Shown: piece by piece, positions 33,314 to 42,105 of the stretch | Numbering within the stretch: the first letter of the stretch is position 1 | Layout of the letters: the number at the start of each line of letters is the position of its first letter | Assembly: GCA_022599575.1 (NCBI GenBank) | Contig: JAHZMA010000055.1 | Coordinates: 1 to 43,834, forward strand | Length of the DNA: 43,834 bases | Direction of reading: 5' to 3' | DNA from: Alphaproteobacteria bacterium | GTDB taxonomy: Bacteria > Pseudomonadota > Alphaproteobacteria > JABAAW01 > JAHZMA01 | Translations under genes and position numbers: made by a program | Notes under the pieces: model-generated | Seen by the model: only the letters and a program-made list of their open reading frames with translations | The model's database searches: none | What the model was told of the DNA's origin: nothing

Positions 33314-34600
33314 ATGGAACGGTTAAGAATTTTAGGGTGTGACCATTTGAATCTGGCACGGGGCAAATATATGACGATTGCAAAAGCAGATTCGCAAGTA
33401 ACGCGCATCTGTCAAGGAGTGTATGCGGTTACATATAAGCGCGATTTACTGCCCGCCCCCGGTTCAAAAATGCTCGAAGGACTCCCCGATATGGAAATGC
33501 GGTGGCAGATGGATGATATCCGCGATGGTTGGGAAGAAAATACCAAAATAGTCATCGCTGATTTTGCTGAAAATGCCACAAATCCGTTGCCCGTATGTGG
33601 CAGGTCTGCGCTTAAAAAAGCATTGGCAGATTGGCAAGATTTAGGCTATAGCGTGAAGATAGGCATTGAATTAGAAGCCCATGCTTTCATTCGTGATGAT
33701 AATAATGCGTTGCAATTGGCTGAAAATTCGGGTTCTTTTGTTTATGCCACAGGCACTCATGCTGATCCGTTAGGCTTTACCGATGCTATCTGGCAAGCTG
33801 CTCATCAGATGGGTTTTCCGTTAGAAGTGATAACCACTGAATATGATGCCAGCCAATATGAATTTGTGCTAACCTTTGATGATGCGCTCAAAGCGGTTGA
33901 TGATATTTTTCTATTCAAACAGATGGCGCGTGAAATTGCGTTAGAATGCGGGGTTGTGCTCGCCTTCATGCCGAAGCCAGTGGCAGAATCAGGTGGCAAT
34001 GGGGTGCATATCAATTTCTCACTTTGGAAAGATGGTAAAAACGCCATTTCTACAAGCGAACAAGGCGGGGCAGAAAATTTAAGCGATATTGCCAAAGCTG
34101 TGCTTGCTGGCTTGTTACAGCATCATAAAAGTTTGGCTGGTTTGCTTGCCCCCACGGTTAATTCTTACGAACGTTTGAAGCCTGCATCATTAAGTGGCTA
34201 TTGGGCGAATTGGGGCATTGACCATCGTTCGGTAACGGCGCGCGTTTCTTCTGAAGGCGGACAAAAGGCGCGGATTGAGCATCGCTTGGCTGATGCGGGC
34301 GCAAATCCTTATACGGCAGTGGCAGCGATGTTGCAAGCTGGGCGTTTGGGTTTTATCAACACATATCAACTGCCTGCGATGGAAGTTAATGATGGGCTTG
34401 AAACCATCAATACCGATATTCATGTGGCAGATAATTTAGCGGGTGCATTAGATGATTTGGCTGCTGATAAAGCATTGACCGAAGCTGTAGGGCAAATATT
34501 GGTGGATAATCATATTTTCATCAAACGTGCTGAAATTGAAGAAGTTGCCGCTTGCGATAATGATATTGCCAAGCGCGATTATTATATTCATTTTCTATAA
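33314..34600 (+). CDS. Glutamine synthetase-family ligase (gamma-glutamyl-amine synthetase-like)
   Basis: A 428-residue protein of the GS superfamily, of the PuuA/GlnT-like branch. It shows the RGKYM start region (CDHLNLARGKYM), the metal-binding Glu in KIGIELEAHAF, GNGVHINFSLW, NSYERLKPASLSGYWANWGIDHRS and RIEHRLADAGANPYTAVAAMLQ. Relatives join glutamate to amines using ATP: PuuA acts on putrescine, and related enzymes on isopropylamine, aniline and ethanolamine. An AAGGAGA ribosome site precedes the ATG, 32 bp after the P450 gene. Together with a PuuC-like dehydrogenase, an amidotransferase and a class III aminotransferase nearby, an amine-degrading role is more likely than ammonia assimilation. 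It ends only seven bases before the convergent hpaI gene. Confidence 0.88.
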   Translation: MERLRILGCDHLNLARGKYMTIAKADSQVTRICQGVYAVTYKRDLLPAPGSKMLEGLPDMEMRWQMDDIRDGWEENTKIVIADFAENATNPLPVCGRSALKKALADWQDLGYSVKIGIELEAHAFIRDDNNALQLAENSGSFVYATGTHADPLGFTDAIWQAAHQMGFPLEVITTEYDASQYEFVLTFDDALKAVDDIFLFKQMAREIALECGVVLAFMPKPVAESGGNGVHINFSLWKDGKNAISTSEQGGAENLSDIAKAVLAGLLQHHKSLAGLLAPTVNSYERLKPASLSGYWANWGIDHRSVTARVSSEGGQKARIEHRLADAGANPYTAVAAMLQAGRLGFINTYQLPAMEVNDGLETINTDIHVADNLAGALDDLAADKALTEAVGQILVDNHIFIKRAEIEEVAACDNDIAKRDYYIHFL

Positions 34601-34607
34601 AATCTGT

Positions 34608-35387
34608 TTATAGATTGCGCTTAATATATTTATTGGCGAGTGTTTGCAGGGAGTTAACATATTCTAGCACATCAATGCCGACAGCAATAAAATCAATATT
34701 TAGTGCATCAATGCAATGCTGATTGAAAGCCTCGTCTAGCGATAAAATACCTGCCGCTTTGCCAGATTTTTTAATGCGCGTTAACGTATCGGTTACCGCC
34801 TTGCGGACTTCTTCATGCCCTGTTTGACCGATAAAACCCATATCAGCCGCCAAATCAGATGGGCCAATAAAAATACCATCGATATTGTCTAGCTGTAAAA
34901 TATCATCAAGCGCATTTAACCCCTTAACTGTTTCAATTTGCAATAATAAGCAGATGTCATCATTGGCAGTATGTAGATAATCTTTGATTATATTAAAGTG
35001 CGATGCCCGTGCCAATGCCGCGCCAATGCCACGTTGCCCTTTGGGCGGATAATTCACGGCTTCAACCATTGCCCGCGCTTCTTCCACGCTTTCAATCATC
35101 GGTATCAGCAATGTTTGCGCGCCAATATCTAGCACTTGCTTGATTAATGTTTTATCGCCAGTAGGTAACCTGACGATGGGGTGGCTTGCAGATGCTTCTA
35201 AAACCTGTAATTGCGCTAAAATTGTTGGCAAATTATTAGGTGCGTGTTCCCAATCAAGCAATAGCCAATCAAAACCTGCCTTGCCAAGCATTTCGGTGCT
35301 ATAAGGATGGGCTGTGCCTGCCCAACAACCGATTTGCGATTGATTTGTTTGTAATCTTTGCTTAAAGATATTTGTGGGTGCGGGCAT
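34608..35387 (-). CDS. hpaI: HpcH/HpaI-type aldolase (4-hydroxy-2-oxoheptanedioate aldolase)
   Basis: A 259-residue class II (metal-dependent) pyruvate aldolase. Motifs include GCWAGTAHPYSTEMLGKAGFDWLLLDWEHAPN at the N-terminus, VRLPTGDKTLIKQVLDIGAQTLLIPMIESVEEA with conserved Arg and metal Glu region, and IDGIFIGPSDLAADMG. HpaI splits 4-hydroxy-2-oxoheptane-1,7-dioate to pyruvate and succinic semialdehyde, the last step of homoprotocatechuate breakdown. It is the last gene of the hpaFEDGHI operon. No succinic semialdehyde dehydrogenase is obvious in the window, though the aldehyde dehydrogenase at the right edge might act on it. Confidence 0.92.
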   Translation of the reverse strand: MPAPTNIFKQRLQTNQSQIGCWAGTAHPYSTEMLGKAGFDWLLLDWEHAPNNLPTILAQLQVLEASASHPIVRLPTGDKTLIKQVLDIGAQTLLIPMIESVEEARAMVEAVNYPPKGQRGIGAALARASHFNIIKDYLHTANDDICLLLQIETVKGLNALDDILQLDNIDGIFIGPSDLAADMGFIGQTGHEEVRKAVTDTLTRIKKSGKAAGILSLDEAFNQHCIDALNIDFIAVGIDVLEYVNSLQTLANKYIKRNL

Positions 35388-35399
35388 GATAGTATCTTT

Positions 35400-36197
35400 T
35401 TATTCAAAATTAACGCGCACCGAACCGAACGCGCCAAAATCAGCAAAAATCCCACTGCCTGATGGGCATTCAATCGGGCGGATAAAAGAACCTGATAGCA
35501 CAATATCGCCTGCTTTAATCATCTGACCATAATGTTGCAACCGTTGCACCAACCACAGCATAGAGGTGAGCGGGTCGTCAAGCACACCTGCGCCCAAACC
35601 TGTTTCTTCTACCGCATCATTACATTTGCAAATAACGCCAATAAAGCGCAAATCAAAATCTTGAAGCGCATGTTTTTCATCACCCAAAATCACGCCTGCA
35701 TTGGCGGCATTATCGGCAATCGTATCAAAGATTTTTCGAGCAATGCCAGTTTTTTTATCTTTGCGAATAATTCTGGTATCTAAAATTTCTATGCTGGGGG
35801 TGATATAATCTGTGGCGGTAATAATTGCATCACGGCTAGCATCACGCACATCATGTTTCATGATAAAAGCAATTTCGGCTTCGATACGCGGTTGGATAAA
35901 ATGATTTTTTACAATATTGGCGCCATTGGCAAATAGCATATTATCAAATAAAACACCAGAATCAGGAATATCAATATTGAGTGCCGATTGCATGGCTTTA
36001 GATGTTAAGCCAATTTTCCAACCAATCTGTTTATGCCCTTTTTGTTTCTTTAACGCCACCAACGCATCTTGAATTTTATAGGCATCATCCATATCTAAAT
36101 CGGGATATTGCAGGCTTAACAAACCAATTTGCGTTTGCGTTTGTTCTGCCTGATATAATGTTTCGGCAGCTTTTTGAACATCAGCATTTTTGATCAT
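35400..36197 (-). CDS. hpaH: 2-oxohept-4-ene-1,7-dioate hydratase
   Basis: A 265-residue member of the fumarylacetoacetate-hydrolase/hydratase fold, MhpD-like branch. Sequence marks are GWKIGLTSKAMQSALNIDIPDSGVLFDNMLF, RIEAEIAFIMKHDV with metal-binding Glu residues, and GDIVLSGSFIRPIECPSGSGIFADFGAFGSVRV at the C-terminus. HpaH adds water to the decarboxylated ring-cleavage product to form the HpaI substrate. Its ATG overlaps the hpaG stop (ATGA), and hpaI follows after 12 bp, so the three final steps are translationally linked. Confidence 0.93.
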   Translation of the reverse strand: MIKNADVQKAAETLYQAEQTQTQIGLLSLQYPDLDMDDAYKIQDALVALKKQKGHKQIGWKIGLTSKAMQSALNIDIPDSGVLFDNMLFANGANIVKNHFIQPRIEAEIAFIMKHDVRDASRDAIITATDYITPSIEILDTRIIRKDKKTGIARKIFDTIADNAANAGVILGDEKHALQDFDLRFIGVICKCNDAVEETGLGAGVLDDPLTSMLWLVQRLQHYGQMIKAGDIVLSGSFIRPIECPSGSGIFADFGAFGSVRVNFE

Positions 36198-37084
36198 TTC
36201 TCATCTGCCACTATATTGCGTAACACGCCAATGTTAGAAATTTCCACTTTAATTTCATCATCGGGTTTCAAGAAAATCGGTGGGTCAAACCGCGCCCCTG
36301 CCCCCGTTGGCGTGCCAGTGATAATCATATCGCCTGCCACCAATGTGGTGAAAGTTGAGATATAAGCGATTTGCTCACAAATAGGAAAGATCATACGGCT
36401 GGTATTATCATTTTGCCGCATCTCGCCATTAACATAGGTGGTGATTTCGGCATTTTCAATCTGTTCAATATCGGTAAAAGGCACCAGCCATGGGCCTAGC
36501 GCGCCTGAATTATCAAAATTTTTGCCTTGCGTTACATTAAATTTGGCATGGCGCACCCAATCGCGCAATGTGCCTTCATTGCAAATGCTTAAGGCGGCAA
36601 TATGGTTTGGCGCATTGGGCGCGCTGATATGGCGTCCCCCTTTGCCAATTACCACAACCATCTCGCCCTCATAATCTAATTTATCGCTGGCTTTGGGGCG
36701 GATAATCGGTTGTTGATGCCCCGAAAAACTACGGGCAAACCGAATGAAGAGCGACATTTTATCAGGTGCTTGTATACCATCTTTATATTCTGCATTTCTA
36801 TCGGGGAAATTTACCCCAACACAGATGATTTTCTCGCCATTATGAATCGGCACATTAAATTGAAAATTGCCATCTTTATGAGTGATTGCCTGATTTTCTG
36901 CCTTTTCCAGCAATGCGGGTAATTTATCTTGTGCGATGGCGGTTTTTAAGTCAGGAATATCAGGAAAATGAGGCGTTAAATCAATCGCGCCCTTATCATT
37001 GATGGCAGCGTAAAAATTTCTACCATCAGCACAAATATAAGCAAGTTTGGTATAAGCAAGTTTTTTATCGGTAAGTTCGGTCAT
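36194..37084 (-). CDS. hpaG: Fumarylacetoacetate hydrolase-family decarboxylase/isomerase, HpaG-like
   Basis: A 296-residue FAH-fold protein with the motif ICVGVNFPDRNAEYKDG, the metal-binding LDYEGEMVVVIGKGGRHI, and TGTPTGAGARFDPPIFLKPDDEIKVEISNIG. In the homoprotocatechuate pathway HpaG decarboxylates 2-oxohept-5-ene-1,7-dioate-type intermediates. Enterobacterial HpaG is a fusion of two FAH halves (about 430 residues), while this one has a single half, which is common in other phyla. The ATG at 37084 has an AGAGAGA ribosome site; an ATG at 37105 is possible. Its place between hpaD and hpaH supports the call. Confidence 0.88.
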   Translation of the reverse strand: MTELTDKKLAYTKLAYICADGRNFYAAINDKGAIDLTPHFPDIPDLKTAIAQDKLPALLEKAENQAITHKDGNFQFNVPIHNGEKIICVGVNFPDRNAEYKDGIQAPDKMSLFIRFARSFSGHQQPIIRPKASDKLDYEGEMVVVIGKGGRHISAPNAPNHIAALSICNEGTLRDWVRHAKFNVTQGKNFDNSGALGPWLVPFTDIEQIENAEITTYVNGEMRQNDNTSRMIFPICEQIAYISTFTTLVAGDMIITGTPTGAGARFDPPIFLKPDDEIKVEISNIGVLRNIVADEK

Positions 37085-37106
37085 GATTCTCTCTTTTAAT
37101 ATCATG

Positions 37107-38114
37107 TTATGGTGCGATGATAGGGCTGGCTTTTAGGTCAGATTTCCGCGGGGTAACGCCATGAAATACCGAACCTTCCTCAAACCAACTTCTGGGCGCA
37201 GGTGCTCCCCATAGAGTTTGCCGTTGCGGGTCAGTCAAATCCCATTTAATCGGTTCTAAATCAGGGTCAACAGTTGAATAATCACTGCAATAAATTTCAA
37301 TTCTATGCCCATCAGGGTCTGTGATATATAAGAAAAACGCGTTAGAAATGCCGTGTCTGCCGGGCCCGCGTTCAATATTTTCAAGGTAGCCAGTGGTTGA
37401 CATAAGGTCTAATAAATCAATAATGTTAAGCGGTGTTGGCACCCAAAAAGCGATATGATGCAGGCGCGGACCAACGCCATTGGTGAAAGCAACATCATGC
37501 ACGCCACCTTTGCGATGCAACCATGCCGCCCAAACGCGCTTTGTTGCCTCATCTTCGGTATATTCAGTCACGCGAAAACCAAAATCCGACCAAAATGCAA
37601 CGCTTTCATCGGCATGGTATGAAAAATAATTGACATGGTCAATTCGTAACGGTTTCACGCCGCGATAAAGCTGATATTGTTGATGAATCGCGGGCATTTT
37701 ATCCATTTTGTGAAAAAATTCTATTGGCATATCATGGCAATCCGATGTTTGCAATGTTCGCCCTTGATAGGGGCGTTCTACCCATGCAACAGGGCGATTT
37801 TTACTTTGAAAATAAGCATAAGCCTTATCTAAATCATCCTCATCATAGGTCTTAAACGCCACCGTTTGCACTGATGGTATATCGGGTGGTGCATCAGAAA
37901 CTTCATCAGAATTTTGCGTCAAAATAATGCAATGATGAAAACGTTCTTCCATCGCGCGCAAATAAAGATTCTTATCATCTTCATCGCTTATTTGTAACCC
38001 TAAAATTTCGGTATAGAATTTTTTAGAAGCTGTTAAATCTTGCACATTCAAATGGACATGGCTAAGGCGCACAACATTGAAATCAGGATAAAGATTGGGG
38101 GCTGGAATCGGCAT
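37107..38114 (-). CDS. hpaD: Extradiol dioxygenase of VOC type, homoprotocatechuate 2,3-dioxygenase
   Basis: A 335-residue type I (vicinal oxygen chelate) extradiol dioxygenase with two repeated domains. Metal ligands are readable as H160 (RIDHVNYFSY), H220 (LHHIAFWV) and E273 (HRIEIYCSD); the spacing of 60 and 53 residues is close to that of the Brevibacterium/Arthrobacter homoprotocatechuate dioxygenases. It opens the ring of 3,4-dihydroxyphenylacetate to 5-carboxymethyl-2-hydroxymuconate semialdehyde. Enterobacterial HpaD belongs to the unrelated LigB-like type, so the operon uses the other enzyme class. An AGGAG site overlaps the hpaE stop three bases away. Confidence 0.92.
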   Translation of the reverse strand: MPIPAPNLYPDFNVVRLSHVHLNVQDLTASKKFYTEILGLQISDEDDKNLYLRAMEERFHHCIILTQNSDEVSDAPPDIPSVQTVAFKTYDEDDLDKAYAYFQSKNRPVAWVERPYQGRTLQTSDCHDMPIEFFHKMDKMPAIHQQYQLYRGVKPLRIDHVNYFSYHADESVAFWSDFGFRVTEYTEDEATKRVWAAWLHRKGGVHDVAFTNGVGPRLHHIAFWVPTPLNIIDLLDLMSTTGYLENIERGPGRHGISNAFFLYITDPDGHRIEIYCSDYSTVDPDLEPIKWDLTDPQRQTLWGAPAPRSWFEEGSVFHGVTPRKSDLKASPIIAP

Positions 38115-38117
38115 TGT

Positions 38118-39656
38118 TTAAGCTCCTAATTGTGGAATTTTATGGGGTTTGGTGGCAAAACCGATATTTTTGGTTTCCATATAAAAATCAAACGACCAAT
38201 CACCACCATCACGCCCGATACCAGAATATTTCATGCCACCAAAGGGCGAGGGTAAATGGCGTAAATTTTCAGAATTCACCCAAACCATGCCCGCTTCTAG
38301 CGCATCAGAAACCCGTAAAGCCTGCTGAGTATTATCAGTCCATAAATAAGCCGCCAGCCCATAATCAACATCATTGGCAATGTTAATCGCATCTTGCTCG
38401 GTTTTGAAAGGAATCGCGGTTAGCACAGGTCCAAAAATTTCTTCTTGGGCAATTCGCATCTTATTATGGGCGTTGGTGAATAAGGTAGGCGGCACATAGC
38501 AATTACCAGAACAATTACCATGAAAATTACTTTCTATGTCTTGCACGGGCTCACCACCCAAAGCAATCGTTGCGCCTTCAGCTTTGGCAATATCAAAATA
38601 AGAAGTTACCTTATCAAAATGAGTGGGGTGAATTAGCGGGCCTATCACTGTTTTAGGGTCAAGCGGATGCCCAACTTTGATGTTTTTTGCTTTACTGACA
38701 ACCATTAAGGTAAATTCATCATAAATGGATTCTTCCACCAGCAGGCGCGATGATGATGTGCATCGCTCGCCATTAAGCGAATAAATCATAAAAATCGCCG
38801 CATCGGCAGCGCGTTCAAGGTCAGAATTTGCAAACACAATCACCGGATTTTTACCGCCCAATTCAAAATGGTAACGCTTTAAGGTATCAGCACCTTGCTT
38901 GGTAATCATAGTACCTGTGCGGCTTTCACCTACAAACGCAATCGCTTTAATCGCCTCATGTTCGGTTAAAGCGCGCCCTGTATCCTCACCCATGCCATTG
39001 ACTAAATTCCACACGCCCTTCGGCAATCCTGCTTCTGTGGCAATCTCTACCAACAGCCTTGCGGTGAGGGGCGATAATTCAGCGGGCTTATGCACAATTG
39101 TGCAACCCGATGCCAATGCAGGCGCAATTTTCCACGTTGATAGCATAAAAGGCGTGTTCCATGGCGTGATAATGCCAATCGCGCCAATCGGTTTGCGCGA
39201 TGTTATATTGATTTGCGATTCATTATAAAGGCTTTGTCCATCACGCGCGGTGGGCGCCATATCGGCAAAATAGCGAAAATTTTCAGCACCCCTGATGGCA
39301 GCCTTTGCCATAAAACGAATGGCTTGCCCCGTATCCACCGATTCCACAAGGCTGATTTCTTCGGCACGTGCTTCGATAATATCAGCGATTTTATGTAAGA
39401 TTTTCTTGCGCGCCACCCCCGATATGCCCGCCCATTCCTGAAATGCTTCTTTAGCTGCGGTGGCGGCACTATCAATATCCGCTTTTGTGCCGTGCGCGGT
39501 TTGGGCAATCGGCTTTAAGTCAATCGGGGAAATAACCTCAAATGTTTTACCATCAGAAGCAGGCATATCCTGACCATTAATATGGTTGAGAATGGGTTTA
39601 TCTTTAAATCTTTTTAGATATTTTTCAGCTTTTTGTAAATTTTCTTGTAACGACAC
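38118..39656 (-). CDS. hpaE: 5-carboxymethyl-2-hydroxymuconate semialdehyde dehydrogenase
   Basis: A 512-residue NAD-dependent aldehyde dehydrogenase with catalytic C299 (NGERCTSSSR), general-base E265 (FELGGKNP) and the Rossmann-binding TPWNTPFMLSTWKIAPAL. HpaE oxidises the semialdehyde from ring cleavage to 5-carboxymethyl-2-hydroxymuconate. I chose a GTG start at 39656 because it follows the hpaF stop at 39661 and has an AAGGGGG site overlapping the end of hpaF; an ATG at 39686 would add ten residues overlapping hpaF and no better ribosome site. Confidence 0.93.
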   Translation of the reverse strand: MSLQENLQKAEKYLKRFKDKPILNHINGQDMPASDGKTFEVISPIDLKPIAQTAHGTKADIDSAATAAKEAFQEWAGISGVARKKILHKIADIIEARAEEISLVESVDTGQAIRFMAKAAIRGAENFRYFADMAPTARDGQSLYNESQINITSRKPIGAIGIITPWNTPFMLSTWKIAPALASGCTIVHKPAELSPLTARLLVEIATEAGLPKGVWNLVNGMGEDTGRALTEHEAIKAIAFVGESRTGTMITKQGADTLKRYHFELGGKNPVIVFANSDLERAADAAIFMIYSLNGERCTSSSRLLVEESIYDEFTLMVVSKAKNIKVGHPLDPKTVIGPLIHPTHFDKVTSYFDIAKAEGATIALGGEPVQDIESNFHGNCSGNCYVPPTLFTNAHNKMRIAQEEIFGPVLTAIPFKTEQDAINIANDVDYGLAAYLWTDNTQQALRVSDALEAGMVWVNSENLRHLPSPFGGMKYSGIGRDGGDWSFDFYMETKNIGFATKPHKIPQLGA

Positions 39657-39660
39657 AGCT

Positions 39661-40047
39661 TTACGCCCCCTTATTAATACGCGCATGGATAGGATTCACC
39701 TTCCATGATGTTTCTTGAAGCTCAACCAGCTCTAACGATACCATCAAATAGCCTTTAGCCAATTCATCTTTGAAAAAATCTTGCGTTTCTTGCATTAATA
39801 AATCGCCCGTTTCTTGCTTTTGTTCAAAAGAACGGCCTTTGCCAAGCCGAAAAATCATATCAATAAACGCATTATCCTGATGCCCATCAGCAAGCGCGTA
39901 ATGTTTTTGTGGTTCTGCCCGCACCCTAATACCGCCAAGCGGATAGGTTGTAAGAGTCGTGATTTTTTGACGCATCAGCTCACAAAATGCGCTGATATCA
40001 GCTTTATCTTCTAAATTAGAAGAATATTGAATAAGCAAATGTGGCAT
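39661..40047 (-). CDS. hpaF: 5-carboxymethyl-2-hydroxymuconate delta-isomerase
   Basis: A 128-residue protein of the tautomerase-like fold. It begins MPHLLIQYSSNLEDKADISAF, with the N-terminal Pro2 that serves as catalytic base in this superfamily, and contains GGIRVRAEPQKHYALADG. HpaF isomerises 5-carboxymethyl-2-hydroxymuconate to its 2-oxo form. It is the first gene of the hpaFEDGHI operon and is divergent from hpaR. An AGGGGCGG ribosome site is present. Length matches the usual 125-130 residues. Confidence 0.92.
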   Translation of the reverse strand: MPHLLIQYSSNLEDKADISAFCELMRQKITTLTTYPLGGIRVRAEPQKHYALADGHQDNAFIDMIFRLGKGRSFEQKQETGDLLMQETQDFFKDELAKGYLMVSLELVELQETSWKVNPIHARINKGA

Positions 40048-40087
40048 TGATACCGCCCCTAAAGAGTGTTTTAACGATTGCCTATTT

Positions 40088-40114
40088 ATTTAACATGTGA
40101 AGTATTTTGTCAAG
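40088..40114 (-). promoter_or_regulatory. Promoter with overlapping TTAACATGTGAA operator for hpaFEDGHI
   Basis: The minus-strand -35 box TTGACA (40113-40108) is followed after six bases by the palindrome (40101-40090), in exactly the same geometry as at 31169-31195 before tctC, with 26 of 27 bases shared. It lies 41-67 bp upstream of the hpaF ATG. Two further TGTCAA/TTGACA elements are located toward hpaR at 40122-40127 and 40143-40148, so more than one protein dimer may bind in this gap. Confidence 0.72.
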
Positions 40115-40155
40115 TAATTTTTGTCAATAACATTATTTTTACTTGACATATTTGC

Positions 40156-40161
40156 TATAAT
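40156..40161 (+). promoter_or_regulatory. -10 box of hpaR; near-leaderless transcript likely
   Basis: A perfect TATAAT lies 18-23 bp before the hpaR ATG at 40179, which would place the transcript start only about ten bases before the codon. No ribosome site is visible in that space. TTGACA at 40143-40148 is too close to act as its -35 box and may belong to an operator. Confidence 0.4.
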
Positions 40162-40178
40162 CACGTCAAAATTGCGCT

Positions 40179-40688
40179 ATGAATAAGCCTAAAAAAATTA
40201 CGTCTGAAAATATTTCCGATTCATCTGATAATATCTCAGATGATATTTTGGTTACCACGCGGCAAAGTCTGCCAATTTCGTTGTTACGCACCCGCGAACT
40301 GATTATGAGTGATATTCGCCCGATTTTGCAAAAATATGATTTAACCGAACAGCAATGGCGTTTCTTGCGGGTTGTTACCGAAACCGAAAATGCTGATGCC
40401 AGTTTTATCGCTCATAAAGCATGTTTGCATGCCCCTAGTGTTACACGGATTTTACGCAATTTAATTGAGAGGGGCTATGTGCAAAGCCATGTTAGCGCGA
40501 ATGATAAAAGACGCGTTATCATAAAACCAACAGCCAAAGCGCATAAAATTATTACTGCTGTGTTGCGTGAAACCAATCTTGCTTTTGAACAATTACGACA
40601 GATTATTGGTGCGAAACGCTGGAAAAATTTGGTTGATTTGCTGATTGAAGTGCGCGATGAAATCAACAATCATCATCAAAAGAAGTAA
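40179..40688 (+). CDS. hpaR: MarR-family regulator of homoprotocatechuate degradation
   Basis: A 169-residue MarR-type winged-helix protein. After a Ser/Asp-rich N-terminal stretch of about 28 residues it shows RQSLPISLLRTRELIMSDIRPILQKYDLTEQQWRFLRVV, the recognition segment HKACLHAPSVTRILRNLIERGYV, and the wing NDKRRVIIKPTAKAHKII. This matches HpaR, the repressor of hpa operons that is released by aromatic pathway compounds. It is divergent from hpaF with TTAACATGTGAA in between. The same palindrome in three other gaps of the island suggests a wider regulon than hpa alone (inference). Confidence 0.92.
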   Translation: MNKPKKITSENISDSSDNISDDILVTTRQSLPISLLRTRELIMSDIRPILQKYDLTEQQWRFLRVVTETENADASFIAHKACLHAPSVTRILRNLIERGYVQSHVSANDKRRVIIKPTAKAHKIITAVLRETNLAFEQLRQIIGAKRWKNLVDLLIEVRDEINNHHQKK

Positions 40689-40730
40689 TTCCAAGAAGCA
40701 ATTCCAAGAAGCAATTCCAAGAAGCAATTA
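40681..40730. repeat. 13-bp tandem repeat across the hpaR stop
   Basis: The unit AGAAGCAATTCCA is repeated 3.8 times (first copy AGAAGTAATTCCA, which supplies the hpaR stop TAA). It fills the 39-bp gap to the convergent aminotransferase gene. The 13-bp period would break a reading frame, and it lies just outside both genes. It looks like recent slippage. Confidence 0.85.
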
Positions 40731-42080
40731 TTGGGATTGCAAGCCAATCTCTAACGCGTCCAATATTTTTTCAATATCCTCTTTGGTCACAATCAATGGT
40801 GGTGATAAAATAATATTTGCGCCTGAAATCCGCACCATCACCCCTGCCTGATAGATTGCCTCATGAATTTTTGCCAATATCGCCTTATCAATTGGCGTTT
40901 TCTTTTCTTGGTCTGAGACCAATTCTAACGCGCACATTAGTCCATAACCGCCACGCACATCGCCAATTAGCGGATATTTTTTAGCCAATGATAAAAGCCC
41001 TTGATAGAGCTGTTCGCCACGAATTTTAGCATTTTTGTAAATCTGTTTTTCCTGCATCACGCGTAAACTTGCCAAAGAAGCCGCTGCCCCTACGGGGTGT
41101 CCTGAATAGGTGTAACCGCTGGAAATGGTGGCTTTTCCTGTTTTATCCTGTTCGAATATTTCTGCCAAATGGTCGGCAATCATCACTGCGCCAAACGGAA
41201 AATAGCCATTGGTAATTGCTTTTGCTGTTACCATCATATCGGGCTGAACGCCAAAAAGCCGCGAACCGCTCCATGCGCCAGCGCGTCCAAAAGCGGTAAT
41301 CACCTCGTCGGCAATCAGCAAGATATTATGTTCCTTACATATTTTGCTGACCATTGGCATAAAGCGAGGATGCGCGGGAATAACGCCGCCTGCGCCTAAT
41401 ATCGGCTCCATAATCATTGCAGCGATGGTTTCAGCACCTTGAAACTGAATCTCATCTTTTAATGCTTGCACCGATAATTCCGCCAATTGCTTTGCATCAG
41501 TTGCGCCAAATGGATTGCGATAAAGATAAGGGCCAGCAATATGAAAGCAACCGGGTAGCATGGGTTCGTACTGCATGCGAAAATGACTATTGCCATTGAC
41601 CGCCGCCCCGCCCATATGCGTGCCGTGATAGCCTTTTTTGAGCGATAGAAACTTAACTTTTCCAGCGTCACCGCGAATTTTATGATATTGCCGTGCCAAC
41701 CGTAGCGCAATTTCAACCCCATCAGACCCACCTGACGTGAAAAACGAACGGCTTAAACCATCGGGGGCAAAAAATTCTTTCAGCTGATATGAAAGCTCAA
41801 TCACGGCTTCGTTACTGGTGCCACGAAAAATAGAATAATAGGGCAATTTATCAAGCTGTTCGGCGATTGCCTGCTTAATTTCATCGCAAGAAAAACCCAG
41901 ATTAACATTCCATAAGCCACCAATAGCATCAAGCAACTGATGCCCATCAATATCGGTGATATAGACGCCCTCAGCCTTTGTGATGATTTTGGGATAGTTA
42001 GTAAGACTATCGGCAGGGTGTGCCATCGGGTGCCATAAATGTTTGGCATTATTGGCTTTTAGAAAATTATTATCAACCAT
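40728..42080 (-). CDS. Class III PLP-dependent aminotransferase (omega-amine:pyruvate type, SpuC-like)
   Basis: A 450-residue aminotransferase. The PLP Lys is K287 (TAKAITNGYFPFGAV), the pyridine-binding Asp is D258 (LIADEVITAFGR), and the phosphate-binding SGGSDGVEIALRLAR lies at 116-130. The start LWHPMAHPADSLTNYPKIITKAEGVYITDIDG is close to the putrescine/omega-amine:pyruvate group. Such enzymes turn a primary amine or omega-amino acid into an aldehyde, with pyruvate as acceptor. Here it is between hpaR and a PuuC-like aldehyde dehydrogenase, so amine to aldehyde to acid is a natural sequence. It follows the HAD gene on the same strand after a 25-bp gap. Confidence 0.9.
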   Translation of the reverse strand: MVDNNFLKANNAKHLWHPMAHPADSLTNYPKIITKAEGVYITDIDGHQLLDAIGGLWNVNLGFSCDEIKQAIAEQLDKLPYYSIFRGTSNEAVIELSYQLKEFFAPDGLSRSFFTSGGSDGVEIALRLARQYHKIRGDAGKVKFLSLKKGYHGTHMGGAAVNGNSHFRMQYEPMLPGCFHIAGPYLYRNPFGATDAKQLAELSVQALKDEIQFQGAETIAAMIMEPILGAGGVIPAHPRFMPMVSKICKEHNILLIADEVITAFGRAGAWSGSRLFGVQPDMMVTAKAITNGYFPFGAVMIADHLAEIFEQDKTGKATISSGYTYSGHPVGAAASLASLRVMQEKQIYKNAKIRGEQLYQGLLSLAKKYPLIGDVRGGYGLMCALELVSDQEKKTPIDKAILAKIHEAIYQAGVMVRISGANIILSPPLIVTKEDIEKILDALEIGLQSQ

Positions 42081-42105
42081 ACCAGTTTCTTTCCATGATA
42101 ATTCA

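Noticed and set aside
40143-40161. TTGACA plus TATAAT as a normal hpaR promoter
   Set aside because: The two boxes are only seven bases apart, too close for a -35/-10 pair. The TATAAT alone is kept as a candidate -10.
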